From: SHVZ01 sp041906305
GTDB taxonomy: Bacteria; Pseudomonadota; Alphaproteobacteria; SHVZ01
Assembly: GCA_041906305.1 (NCBI GenBank)
Contig: JAYRJL010000002.1
Location: 777,582 to 841,581, forward strand
Direction of reading: 5' to 3'
DNA: 64,000 nucleotides
Made by a program: the position numbers and the translations under genes
Part shown: piece after piece, positions 35,502-44,508 of the stretch
How the letters are laid out: each line of letters opens with the position of its first letter
Numbering within the stretch: position 1 is the first letter of the stretch
Notes under the pieces: model-generated
Told to the model about the DNA's origin: nothing
The model's input: only the letters and a program-made list of their open reading frames with translations
Databases searched by the model: none

Positions 35502-37607
35502 TTAGCTCGTCATCCTGAGGATCGCGTCCTCGAGGTCGCGCGCATGCCCTGCCGCGTCGCAGACCGGCGACGCGACCAGGCGGGACCGCAGGGTGCGGCG
35601 CAACTCGGACATCCGCCGGCGATCTTCGGCCAGGCGGGCGGCAGCCACGACATACTCCTCCTCGTCCGTCGCGATGAGTTCCGGCAGGTCCAGCGACGTC
35701 AACATGCCCGTGCCCATGCGGCCGAGCCAGCGCTCCCCCGCCAGCGTCACCACCGGCACCCCCATCCACAGGGCCTCGAACGTCGTCGTGCATCCGTTGA
35801 ACGGGAACGGATCGAGCGCGATATCGGCCTCGTTCAGCAGCGCGAGCTGATCGATACGCCGGAGATCACGGCCTCGAAAGTCCAGGCGGTCGGCGCTCAC
35901 GCCGTGGGCTTCGAACATTCGCGTGAAGCGCTCCCGCACGATGCGGTCGGCGAACCACCCGACATATTTCAAGAGGAGCCGCGAGCGCGGGACACTCTTC
36001 AGCACGCGCGACCAAAGGCCGACGACGGCATCCGTAACCTTCGCCGGGTTGTTGCACGAGACGAAGGTGATCCAGCCGTTGATTTCGCTCGGCAGCGGTC
36101 CTACCGCCGGCGCCTCCTCGGGCGGCCGCTGCGGATAGCAATGGCGCACGCGCCACAGCTTCTCCGTGAAGCGCTCCCGAGTTCCTTCCGGATGCAGCAC
36201 GCCGTCCGTGAAGCACCAGTCCATCGCCTGGAGCCCCGATGTCGTCAGGTCTGCGTAGCTCGCCTGCACCGGAGCCCCGCCGAAGGCAGCAACCAGAGGA
36301 CGGTTTCTCGCCGTGTGTCCGGCCAGGACGAACAGGAAATCGAGACCGTCCTTGCGCATCCGCGCGGCGATTTCCTCGTCGTCCATCCCTACCGTCGAGG
36401 TCCAGCCTTCCGCTTGAGACCGGAACATCGCCGTGGTCGAGTCTTCACGCGCCACTTCGGCATAGCCATGCAGCGCCACACGCTGGTGATGCTCGAAGAA
36501 TCCCAGGATCGTGCGCCCGACGGGATGGTCGCGGAGATCGCTCGACAGCACCCCGACCTTGGGTTTGCCCGCGACCGCGCGACGGGAAGGCTTCGCGCCG
36601 GATTTCGGCGCATGACGCGAAACCCAGGTCATGACCTCGTCGAACAGCGCGTCACTCGAGATCGTCGCATCGTAGCAGAGGCAGAACAGCAGGTTGCTGT
36701 GCCATGCCGCCGATCCCCCGAGCGCGGCCGACCGGCGATACGCGACGATGGCAGCGGGCACGTCCCCGGCCGCCTGCAGGGAGTCGCCGAGGCTGTTCCA
36801 GCTGCCCGCATCGTCGCGGATGGCGAGAGCGCGCCGTTGCCATGCGATTCCTTCACCTACGCCACCGCTCGCCTTCATGACCAGGCCGAGATTTCCGAGA
36901 GCACCGCCATCGTCCGGAGTCAGCGCGGCGGCCTTGCGATGGCAGAGCCGCGCCGCCTCGATCTTGTCGAGGTCGAACAGCAGCGCACCGAGGTTGGTCA
37001 GCGCCTCGGGACTCTGTGGCCTGAGCGCGAGCGCCTGGTGATAGGCGGCGAGACCGCCCTCCGGATCTTTCGCCCGCGCCAGCTCGTTCGCCAGGTTGAT
37101 CCAGGCCTCGAAGTAGGCGGGTCGAACGCGAAGCGCCCGTCGAAGCGCCGACCCGTGACCCAGGTTGCCGAGATTGAGCAGCGCCTCTGCCAGAGAAGGC
37201 GCCATCGCCACCGCCTGACGCGCCCGCACCATGGCGTTCGCGAGGCGGCCTGCCGCACGGAGCGCGGCTGCGAGGTTCGTGAGAATGCTCGGGTCCTCGG
37301 GCGCGAGCGCGCGTGCCGACTCGAGGCGGAGAACGGCTTCCTCGATGCGCCCCGCCGCCTTGAGCGCGAGCCCGAGCTGCGCTTCGGTCTCCGGGTTGCC
37401 GGGGGCAAGTTTCGACGCCTCCGAGATGAGAGCCGCCGCCGCACCCGCCTGGCCCGACACGAGGGCGATCAGGCCTAGCAATCTCAGCGCCTCCGCATGC
37501 CGAGGATCGGCCTGCAGCACACGGCGATAGAGACCTTCCGCCTCGCCGAGCCGGCCGGCCTGGTGTGCGGCGAGTCCTTGGGCGAAGAGGGTCGCGGTGC
37601 CGGTCAT
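35502..37607 (-). CDS. TPR-GT41 glycosyltransferase, last gene of large operon
   Basis: 701 residues, about nine TPR units followed by GT41 from about residue 325. Motifs are GVLSSDLRDHPVGRT, AGHTARNR, SCNNPAKVTD and PFNGCTTTFEALWMG. The protein stops at ILRMTS and lacks the WRxWC tail of most paralogs, a trait shared only with the next gene upstream among the standard forms. One TPR is ~26 residues long (NLGNLGHGSALRRAL). The ATG at 37607 overlaps the upstream stop as ATGA; the long frame open beyond it is readthrough of the neighbour. The end is three bases from the stop of the convergent flagellin-like gene. Confidence 0.87.
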   Translation of the reverse strand: MTGTATLFAQGLAAHQAGRLGEAEGLYRRVLQADPRHAEALRLLGLIALVSGQAGAAAALISEASKLAPGNPETEAQLGLALKAAGRIEEAVLRLESARALAPEDPSILTNLAAALRAAGRLANAMVRARQAVAMAPSLAEALLNLGNLGHGSALRRALRVRPAYFEAWINLANELARAKDPEGGLAAYHQALALRPQSPEALTNLGALLFDLDKIEAARLCHRKAAALTPDDGGALGNLGLVMKASGGVGEGIAWQRRALAIRDDAGSWNSLGDSLQAAGDVPAAIVAYRRSAALGGSAAWHSNLLFCLCYDATISSDALFDEVMTWVSRHAPKSGAKPSRRAVAGKPKVGVLSSDLRDHPVGRTILGFFEHHQRVALHGYAEVAREDSTTAMFRSQAEGWTSTVGMDDEEIAARMRKDGLDFLFVLAGHTARNRPLVAAFGGAPVQASYADLTTSGLQAMDWCFTDGVLHPEGTRERFTEKLWRVRHCYPQRPPEEAPAVGPLPSEINGWITFVSCNNPAKVTDAVVGLWSRVLKSVPRSRLLLKYVGWFADRIVRERFTRMFEAHGVSADRLDFRGRDLRRIDQLALLNEADIALDPFPFNGCTTTFEALWMGVPVVTLAGERWLGRMGTGMLTSLDLPELIATDEEEYVVAAARLAEDRRRMSELRRTLRSRLVASPVCDAAGHARDLEDAILRMTS

Positions 37608-39685
37608 CCGCCCGCCATCCGGATCAGCGCCGTCTCGAAGCTGCGGGTATAGGCGGGCGCGTCGCAGAGCGGCGACGCTGCGAGCCTCGGCCTCAGCGTG
37701 CGACGAATGTCCGCGAGCCTGCGCCGATCCGCCGCCAGCTCCGAAACCTGGGCGATGTAACGTTCCTCGTCCGCGGCAATCAGCTCGGACAGGTTCAACG
37801 CCGAGAGCACGCTGGCGCCGACCCGGCCGACGAAGCGTTCTCCGGCGAGCGTTATCACGGGCACGCCCATCCATAGCGCCTCGAACGTCGTGGTCGAGCC
37901 GTTGAACGGGAACGGGTCGAGCGCGATGTCGGCCTCGTTCAGCAGGGCCAGCTGATCCTGCCGTGCGAGATCGCCGCCGCGAAGATCGAGACGATCGGCG
38001 CCGATGCCGTTCGCCTCGAAGCGGGCAAGGAATCTGGCGCGCACCGCGTCGTCGCCGAACCAGTTGACGTATTTCAGCAGGAGCCGAGATCCGGGGACGG
38101 CCTGAAGGACACGTGACCACAGCCGCACGACGCCGTCCGTCAGCTTCGCCGGATTGTTGCATGAGACGAAGGTGACATGCCCCTTGCCGTCGCTCGGCAG
38201 CGGTCCGACGGCCGGCGATGCCTCGGGAGGGCGATGCAGATAGAAGCTGGGCAACCGCCACAGCTTCTCCGTGAAGAGTTCCGGTGTCTCCTCGGGATGC
38301 AGAACGGCATCGGTGATCCACCAGTCCATCGCTCCGAGGCCCGACGTCGTGAGATCGTGGAAGCTCACCTGCACCGGCGCCCCGCCGAAGCCGGCGACAA
38401 GAGGGCGGTTTCGCGCGGTATGGCCTGCCAGCACGAGCAGGAGATCGAGCCCGTCCTTGCGCATACGAGCCGCGATCTCCTCGTCACCCAGGCCCGTGGT
38501 CGGAGTCCAGGCTTCCGAATGCGCACGGAACCTCGCCGTCGTGGAATCTGTCCCTGCTCCCTCGGCGTAGGCGTGCAACGTCACGCGCTCGTGGTGCTCG
38601 AAAATGCCGAGCACGTTGCGTCCCACCGGATGGTCGCGAAGGTCCCCTGAGAGCACGCCCACCCTCGGTTTGCCTGATAGCGTCCGCCGCGCCAGCTTCG
38701 ATCCGGCCACGGGCGCGTGCCTTGCGACCCAGGCCAGGACTTCGGCGAACAACGCCGCTGCCGTCAGTGTTTCGTCGTAGCAGAGACAGAAAAGCAGGTT
38801 GCTGTGCCACGCTGCCGATCCGCCTGATGCCAGCGACCGGCGATAGGCAGCGATCGCCGCGCCCACATCGCCGGACGCTTGAAGGGCGTCGCCGAGGTTG
38901 TTCCACGCCTCGGCGCTGGGGCCAACGGCGAGCGAGCGGTGCGCGAGCGTCATCGCCTCCGCGATCCGTCCCAGGCGTTTGGCGATCTGCGATCCGTTCG
39001 AAAGAGCATGGACGCCAGCCGGATCGAAGGCGATCGACTGACGCATGCGGCGTACCGCCGAGTCCAAGCGTCCGCATTCGAGATCGACGAGCGCGAGGTT
39101 CGCGCTGCCTTCGGCAAGACGCCCCCCGTCCAATGCGCGTCGATAGGCGAGCGCGGCTGCGTCGAGCTCGCCTCGGTGCCGCCGTTCGTTGCCCAATCCC
39201 ACATGGAGACCGGCATCTCCTGGCCCCAGCGCCACCGCGCGCCTGAAAAGGCGAAGCGAGTTGGAGAGCGCCCCGAGATTGCCGAGCATCGGCGCGTGGT
39301 CGGGCGCCAGCGCCACGGCCCTGCCCATGCGGCGGCCCGAGCTCTCGATCAGGCCGAGATTGCAGTGGGCATCCGCCACCGAGGGTGCCCACGCGAGCAC
39401 CCGGCGATAGGCCGTGGCCGCATCGGCGCCGAGTCCGGCCTGATGCAGAGCCAGCGCCAGCTGCAGCCGAACCTGCGCATTGTCGGGCTGGAGCCGGCTT
39501 GCCGTCCGCAGATGAGACAGCGCCTCGCCGCTTCGGCCGACGCTCATCAGCAGGGTCCCGAGCAGGTGATGGATGCGAACGTCGCCTGGACGAGAGCGAA
39601 GCGCGGAACGGCCGACACCCAGGGCCTCCTCGACGTGCCCGGCGGCATGCAGGGCGAGCGCCTCCTGCAGCGGATCGCCGTTCAT
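37604..39685 (-). CDS. TPR-GT41 glycosyltransferase, tandem duplicate of its downstream neighbour
   Basis: 693 residues. The GT41 half is very similar to the following gene (both contain EEIAARMRKDGLD, AGHTARNRPLVA and LNEADIALDPFPFNG), whereas the TPR half is clearly diverged. Motifs are GVLSGDLRDHPVGRN, SCNNPAKLTD and NGSTTTFEALWMG; it ends IRMAGG with no WRxWC tail. Two consecutive TPRs are ~27 residues. The ATG at 39685 overlaps the upstream stop (ATGA). A tandem duplication with retargeted acceptor specificity is the simplest reading. Confidence 0.87.
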   Translation of the reverse strand: MNGDPLQEALALHAAGHVEEALGVGRSALRSRPGDVRIHHLLGTLLMSVGRSGEALSHLRTASRLQPDNAQVRLQLALALHQAGLGADAATAYRRVLAWAPSVADAHCNLGLIESSGRRMGRAVALAPDHAPMLGNLGALSNSLRLFRRAVALGPGDAGLHVGLGNERRHRGELDAAALAYRRALDGGRLAEGSANLALVDLECGRLDSAVRRMRQSIAFDPAGVHALSNGSQIAKRLGRIAEAMTLAHRSLAVGPSAEAWNNLGDALQASGDVGAAIAAYRRSLASGGSAAWHSNLLFCLCYDETLTAAALFAEVLAWVARHAPVAGSKLARRTLSGKPRVGVLSGDLRDHPVGRNVLGIFEHHERVTLHAYAEGAGTDSTTARFRAHSEAWTPTTGLGDEEIAARMRKDGLDLLLVLAGHTARNRPLVAGFGGAPVQVSFHDLTTSGLGAMDWWITDAVLHPEETPELFTEKLWRLPSFYLHRPPEASPAVGPLPSDGKGHVTFVSCNNPAKLTDGVVRLWSRVLQAVPGSRLLLKYVNWFGDDAVRARFLARFEANGIGADRLDLRGGDLARQDQLALLNEADIALDPFPFNGSTTTFEALWMGVPVITLAGERFVGRVGASVLSALNLSELIAADEERYIAQVSELAADRRRLADIRRTLRPRLAASPLCDAPAYTRSFETALIRMAGG

Positions 39686-41613
39686 GGGCGTTCGCACCAA
39701 GCCCTCCAGAGATCGCGATAGGCGCTCTCGAGGGACTTCGCATTGGCTCGCGCATCGCAGATCGCCGAACCGGCGATCCGTGATCTCAGATCGCGCCTCA
39801 GGTCTGCAAGTCGTCCACGATCGGAAGCCAGCCCGGCCGCGCGCCCGACGTAGCCGGCAACGTCGTCGGCGACGAGATCGCCGAGGCCGACCCGCTCCAG
39901 GAAATCGGCACAGATCCTGCTGACGAACCGATCGCCGGTAAGCGTCACGACGGGAACGCCCATCCACAAGGCTTCGAACGTGGTCGTCGAGCCGTTGAAC
40001 GGATAGGTGTCGAGGGCGATGTCGATCTGGTTCCAGAGCGCCAGATGGTCCGATCGCCCGACATCACCGCCGAGAAACCTGACGCGATCGCCGAGCGCCG
40101 CGCGGATCGGTGCCTGCAACACGGGACTGGCGAAGCGGTTCTTGTACTTGAGCACGAGCGTCGAACCCGGCACCGCGTCGAGAAGACGGCGCCAGGCGTC
40201 GAGCATCATCGGCGACAGCTTGATCGGATTTCCGAAAGACCCGAACACCACGCAGTCCGCGCCCTCGCGCCTCGACGGCGGGGCATCGGCCGGCGGCAGA
40301 TGAAGATGAAGACACGGCACGCGTACGAGCTTCTCGACGAACGGCTCGGTGGAATCGGTCGGGTGCAGCACCCCATCGGTGATCCATGCATCGACCGCGC
40401 CGACACCGCTGGTGATCACGTCGTAGAGGCTCACCTGCACCGGCGCCGGACGGAATCCGGCCACCCTCAGCGGATTGGCACCCGCATGCCCGGCCACCAC
40501 CACCAGAACATCGAGCTCGTCCGCGCGCAGGCGGTCGGCGATCGCGCCCGGCGACAGCCCGGCGACGTCCCGCCACGCATCTGCGACGCTTGCCAGACGC
40601 ACGCTCACGGCGTCCGAGATCGACGTGGCGCTATAGCCGATCACCTCGACCTCGCCGCGGTCGTGGCCGCGGAACAGAGCCTCGACGCTGAAGGCGATCG
40701 GATGACTGCGAAAGTCGACGGAAAGATAGGCGACGCGGAGCCGACGATCCGGATCGCGCCGATTGGTGAAGCCCGGTACCGGGGCCGAAGGCGCGTGACG
40801 CGCCCCCCAACGGACGGCCTCGACCTGGGGGCGCCAATCGTCCCCGGTCGCGACATAGGTCAGGGCGAAGATCAGGTTGCTGTGAACGGAGGCGTCGTCC
40901 GGGGCGATCGCGTGGGCACGCTGAAGCGAAACAATCACGTCGTTCGCCGACGGAATGACCGTCGCAAGGTTGTTCCAGACGTCGCGCGCGCCCGGATTGA
41001 GCGCGGCGGACCGGCGCAACGAAGCCAGGCCGGCACCGATGTCACCGGCGAGTCCGAGGGCGAGGCCCCGGCAGTTCAACGCCTCCGCGGGCTCAGGCTT
41101 CTCGCCCAGGGCCCGCCGCAGCCAGCGGATGCTGTCGTCGATCCGGCCAGCCACCGTCAGCGTATCGCCGAGGTTGACCAGGACCTCGTAGAAGTCCGGG
41201 TGCAGCGCATGGGCGATCCGTCCGGCACGAGATGAATCGGCGAGCCGCCCGGACCGCCTGAAGATCAGCATCAGGTTGTTCCAGGCCGGCCACAGGTGAG
41301 GGTCGCGCCCCAGCGCTTCCTGATACTTCCTCTCGGCTGCGTCCAGATGACCGAGGCGTTCCTCGATCACGCCGACGTTGAAGACCGACCACGCGTCGAT
41401 CGGACTGAGATCGGCAGCGCGTCTGAAATCCGCAAGCGCCCCCGGGAGGTCGGCCCTGCCAAGGCGGAAGTTGCCGCGGTCGTGGAGCAGCGTCGCCAGC
41501 GCTTCGGAGAGGGACGCGTCGCGCGATGCGGCGAGCTCGACCAGAGCCACGGCCTCGTCAAGGCGTCCGGCCGAACGACGGGCGATCGCCGCGCGGATCA
41601 GGTCGATCGTCAC
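39682..41613 (-). CDS. TPR-GT41 (SPINDLY/OGT-like) glycosyltransferase
   Basis: About 643 residues with some seven TPR units to about residue 255, then GT41. Motifs are VAYLSVDFRSHPIAF, AGHAGANP (Ala where most copies have Thr), FGNPIKLSPM with the Lys, and YPFNGSTTTFEALWMG; the tail is YRDLWRAWC. Start choice: GTG at 41613 overlaps the previous stop as GTGA; GTG at 41625 adds four residues. No good ribosome site is present for either, consistent with translational coupling. Confidence 0.87.
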   Translation of the reverse strand: MTIDLIRAAIARRSAGRLDEAVALVELAASRDASLSEALATLLHDRGNFRLGRADLPGALADFRRAADLSPIDAWSVFNVGVIEERLGHLDAAERKYQEALGRDPHLWPAWNNLMLIFRRSGRLADSSRAGRIAHALHPDFYEVLVNLGDTLTVAGRIDDSIRWLRRALGEKPEPAEALNCRGLALGLAGDIGAGLASLRRSAALNPGARDVWNNLATVIPSANDVIVSLQRAHAIAPDDASVHSNLIFALTYVATGDDWRPQVEAVRWGARHAPSAPVPGFTNRRDPDRRLRVAYLSVDFRSHPIAFSVEALFRGHDRGEVEVIGYSATSISDAVSVRLASVADAWRDVAGLSPGAIADRLRADELDVLVVVAGHAGANPLRVAGFRPAPVQVSLYDVITSGVGAVDAWITDGVLHPTDSTEPFVEKLVRVPCLHLHLPPADAPPSRREGADCVVFGSFGNPIKLSPMMLDAWRRLLDAVPGSTLVLKYKNRFASPVLQAPIRAALGDRVRFLGGDVGRSDHLALWNQIDIALDTYPFNGSTTTFEALWMGVPVVTLTGDRFVSRICADFLERVGLGDLVADDVAGYVGRAAGLASDRGRLADLRRDLRSRIAGSAICDARANAKSLESAYRDLWRAWCERP

Positions 41614-43508
41614 CGGCCGAGACACCGTTCGCGCCAGAGACCGCGAAGGGCCGCATCGAACTCCTTCGCATGTGCCGCGGCATCACAGAGCGGCGACGCC
41701 GCGACCTTCGCGCGAAGCGTCGCGCGCAGGGTGGAAAGCCGCCCGAGGTCGGCGGCCAGACCCGCCGCCCGGGCGACGTATTCCTCAGCGTCGCGCGCGA
41801 TCAGATGGTCGAGTCCGATCTGATGCAGCACGCTTGCGCCCACACGCCCGAGGAAGCGTTCGCCGGCGAGCGTCACCAGGGGAACGCCCATCCACAGCGC
41901 CTCGAACGTCGTGGTCGAGCCATTGAAGGGGAACGGGTCGAGAGCGATGTCGACGCGGCGAAGAACCGCGAGCTGGTCGCGGCGGCCGACGTCGCCGGTC
42001 AGGAACTCGATCCGGCGCGGATCGACGCCACGTCGCGCGAAGGCGTCCTCGACACGCCGGCGAAGTCCTGTCGAGGCATAGCGGTTGAGGTACTTGAGCG
42101 CGAGACGTGAATGGGGGACGGCCTTGAGGGCCGCCGCCCACAAGGCGAATACCTCGGGCGTGTGCTTCGAGGTGTTGTTGCACGAACCGAAGGTCACGTG
42201 GCCGACCGAGAGCGCAGGCAGCGGACCGGGATCGGGGGCGTCGTCCGGCGGCTCGTGCAGATAGAAGCAGGGCAGACGCACGAGCCGCTCGGTGAACCGT
42301 TCCCCCGTGTCGTCGGGATGGAGGATCGGGTCGGTGATCCATGCATCCATGACCGAAAGCCCGGAAGTGGCGAGATCGTGGAAGCTGACCTGCACCGATG
42401 CCGGACGATGCGCAGCGACGGCGAGACGGTTGTGGCCGGTATGGCCGGCCAGCACGATCAGTATGTCGAGGCCGTCGGCCCGCATCTGCCGCGCGACATC
42501 GGCGTCGGGCATGCCGAGCACGTTCCGCCATCCGTCGGCGGCAGCGCGGAACCGCATGGTCATGGCGTCCTCGGCACCGACGCTGGCATAAAGAATGGCC
42601 TCGTGGCGGCCGCGGTCGCGCCGCTCGATGATGCCGGCGACGTTGCGCGCGACCGGATGATCGCGGAAATCGGCCGAGAGCCAGCCGACCCGCAAGCGTC
42701 TCTCCGGATCCGGGGCGGGGACTGCCGGTGCCGCCGCCGGATAGAACGGCTCGGCGTAGACGGCCTCCCAGCGCCTGAACTCGGCGAAGAATTCCTCGCT
42801 CGACAGCCGCCCGTCGTAGGAAAGGCAGAAGAGCAGGTTCGAGTGGAGCCAGGACGCCGGACGCAGCGCGAGCGCGCGTCGGAAGCGGGTGATCGCAGCC
42901 GGGAGATCGCCCTCCGCCTGGTCGAGGCTGGCGAGGTTGCTGTGCGCCTCGGCGAGATCGGGCCTGAACACCAGGCTTCGGCGATAGCCGGGCCTCGCCT
43001 CGTCGAGCGCGCCGAGCAGCTGGAGCGCGTTGGCGCGGTTCGCGTGTGCGTCGGCGTAGTCCGGTCGGATCGCCAGCGCCCGGTCGTAGCAGGCGGCGGC
43101 CTGTCGCCATTCGCGGAGCTCGAAAAGTGCGCTGCCGCAGTTCGCGTGCGCCTCGACGAACATCGGCTTGATCGCCAGCGCCCGGAGCAGGATGCGAAGC
43201 GCCGGCAATGACTGTCCGGTCCGCAGGAGCACGAGGGCAAAATGGTTGAGAGCTTCGGCGAAGCCCGGATCGGCGGAGATCGCGCGAACCAGAAAAGCGG
43301 CGGCGCCGGCGAAGTCGCCCCGATTGATCAGCGCGAGCCCGGCAAGGTTGAGGGCGTCGACCTGGAAGGGCTCAGCCTCGAGGATCCGGCGGTAGAGGCG
43401 GAGCGCCTCGTCCAAGTCGCCGCGCCCATGGGCCGCGACGGCTACCTGCAGGCGCGCGGCCTCGGCCGCTCGCTGAAGTCCGACGGAACTGGCTGCGCTC
43501 CGGCTCAC
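41610..43508 (-). CDS. TPR-GT41 (SPINDLY/OGT-like) glycosyltransferase
   Basis: 632 residues. About six TPR units occupy residues 20-220; GT41 begins near 270 with GWLSADFRDHPV (His284), then AGHTGHNR, SCNNTSKHTPE and FPFNGSTTTFEALWMG. The C-terminus is LRGLWRERCLGR, a variant of the WRxWC tail. The start is a GTG after a 52-base gap from the methyltransferase gene, so it may have its own ribosome site. It heads a four-gene overlapping block with the genes down to 35502. Confidence 0.87.
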   Translation of the reverse strand: MSRSAASSVGLQRAAEAARLQVAVAAHGRGDLDEALRLYRRILEAEPFQVDALNLAGLALINRGDFAGAAAFLVRAISADPGFAEALNHFALVLLRTGQSLPALRILLRALAIKPMFVEAHANCGSALFELREWRQAAACYDRALAIRPDYADAHANRANALQLLGALDEARPGYRRSLVFRPDLAEAHSNLASLDQAEGDLPAAITRFRRALALRPASWLHSNLLFCLSYDGRLSSEEFFAEFRRWEAVYAEPFYPAAAPAVPAPDPERRLRVGWLSADFRDHPVARNVAGIIERRDRGRHEAILYASVGAEDAMTMRFRAAADGWRNVLGMPDADVARQMRADGLDILIVLAGHTGHNRLAVAAHRPASVQVSFHDLATSGLSVMDAWITDPILHPDDTGERFTERLVRLPCFYLHEPPDDAPDPGPLPALSVGHVTFGSCNNTSKHTPEVFALWAAALKAVPHSRLALKYLNRYASTGLRRRVEDAFARRGVDPRRIEFLTGDVGRRDQLAVLRRVDIALDPFPFNGSTTTFEALWMGVPLVTLAGERFLGRVGASVLHQIGLDHLIARDAEEYVARAAGLAADLGRLSTLRATLRAKVAASPLCDAAAHAKEFDAALRGLWRERCLGR

Positions 43509-43560
43509 GCCCCCGGATTATACCGGCAGCGCCCGGCAAACAACCGGCACGCGAACGGCC

Positions 43561-44448
43561 TCAGCTCCCGGACGTCTCGGGGACGAAGGTCCGAACCGGC
43601 GAAGCGCCGCTCCAGCTGTCTTCCGGGCCGGCGACCTTGCGCCCCTCTATGCGGGTGGAATCCCCCGGCGGCAGGCCCAGCATGCCGACCGTGACGGTCT
43701 CGGCGAAATGGTTGGTGTCGTTGCCGGCATAGTTTCCGGGGCGCCATACCGGCTCGATGTCCCAGTAGAGTTGATAGCCGCGATCCTGAAGATGGGCGAT
43801 CAACGCCGGGGACTTGTCCCGCCGGTGATTGGCAACATGCACGATCGGCGCGCAGGTCGCGAGCGTCGCCTCGGCGCCGCGCAGCGCCTCGATCTCCATG
43901 CCTTCCGCGTCGATCGCGAGCAGGCGGCAATGGCGCAGCTCGAAGGAGTCGATCGTGTTGACCGGCACGGCGTCGCCGCTTTCCCATACTTGGTCGCGGA
44001 GGCCGAGCGCGGCGAAGTTGTTCTCGACGCGGGGGCTGAGGATCGGCACCACGATCTGCCCCTGCTCCTCGCCCGTGGCCATCAGCGGCGCATAGACGTT
44101 GGTGACGCTGTTGAGGGCGAGATTGGCGCACAGCATCTGATGGACCAGGCGCTGGGCTTCCATGGCGATCACGGCGCCGGTCGTCCCGACGGCCATCGAG
44201 AGGGCCAAGGTCGTCTGCCCGATATAGGCGCCGACTTCGACGGCGATGTCGCCGGGCTGAACGATCCGCCGGAAGAGATCGAGGCGATCGCCGCAGTATT
44301 CGCCGTAGAGCTCGATCGAGCGACCGACGAACTGATCGAAGCGATTGTAGAGAAGGACGCCGTCCTTGACCCGGGCAAGGCGGGCATATCCATCGGGATT
44401 GATCGCAGCCAAGTCGATCGCCGGCCCGATGCTCACTCCTGATGCCAT
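43561..44448 (-). CDS. FkbM family SAM-dependent methyltransferase
   Basis: About 295 residues. VEVGAYIGQTTLALSMAVG is the SAM-binding motif I and VIAMEAQ follows with the ribose-binding acid; DAEGMEIEALRGAE is the FkbM signature. FkbM enzymes O-methylate sugars and polyketides. Lying inside the GT41 operon, it is a good candidate to methylate the transferred glycan (inference). The ATG at 44448 is favoured by GGGGAG six bases upstream; an earlier start at 44487 is open. The C-terminal ~50 residues beyond the core are of unknown use. Confidence 0.85.
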   Translation of the reverse strand: MASGVSIGPAIDLAAINPDGYARLARVKDGVLLYNRFDQFVGRSIELYGEYCGDRLDLFRRIVQPGDIAVEVGAYIGQTTLALSMAVGTTGAVIAMEAQRLVHQMLCANLALNSVTNVYAPLMATGEEQGQIVVPILSPRVENNFAALGLRDQVWESGDAVPVNTIDSFELRHCRLLAIDAEGMEIEALRGAEATLATCAPIVHVANHRRDKSPALIAHLQDRGYQLYWDIEPVWRPGNYAGNDTNHFAETVTVGMLGLPPGDSTRIEGRKVAGPEDSWSGASPVRTFVPETSGS

Positions 44449-44454
44449 CGCGTG

Positions 44455-44460
44455 CTCCCC
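44455..44460 (-). promoter_or_regulatory. Ribosome binding site of the FkbM gene
   Basis: GGGGAG on the minus strand, six bases before ATG at 44448; selects this start over the ATG 13 codons upstream. Confidence 0.5.
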
Positions 44461-44508
44461 TTCTAGGGCACCTGATCTCGTCGTCATCGAGGCACCCGTC
44501 GCCGCCCC

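Noticed and set aside
37608..38321. Upstream extension of the 35502-37607 gene
   Set aside because: It overlaps the well-supported neighbour in another frame; the ATG at 37607 directly precedes the first TPR and overlaps the previous stop.
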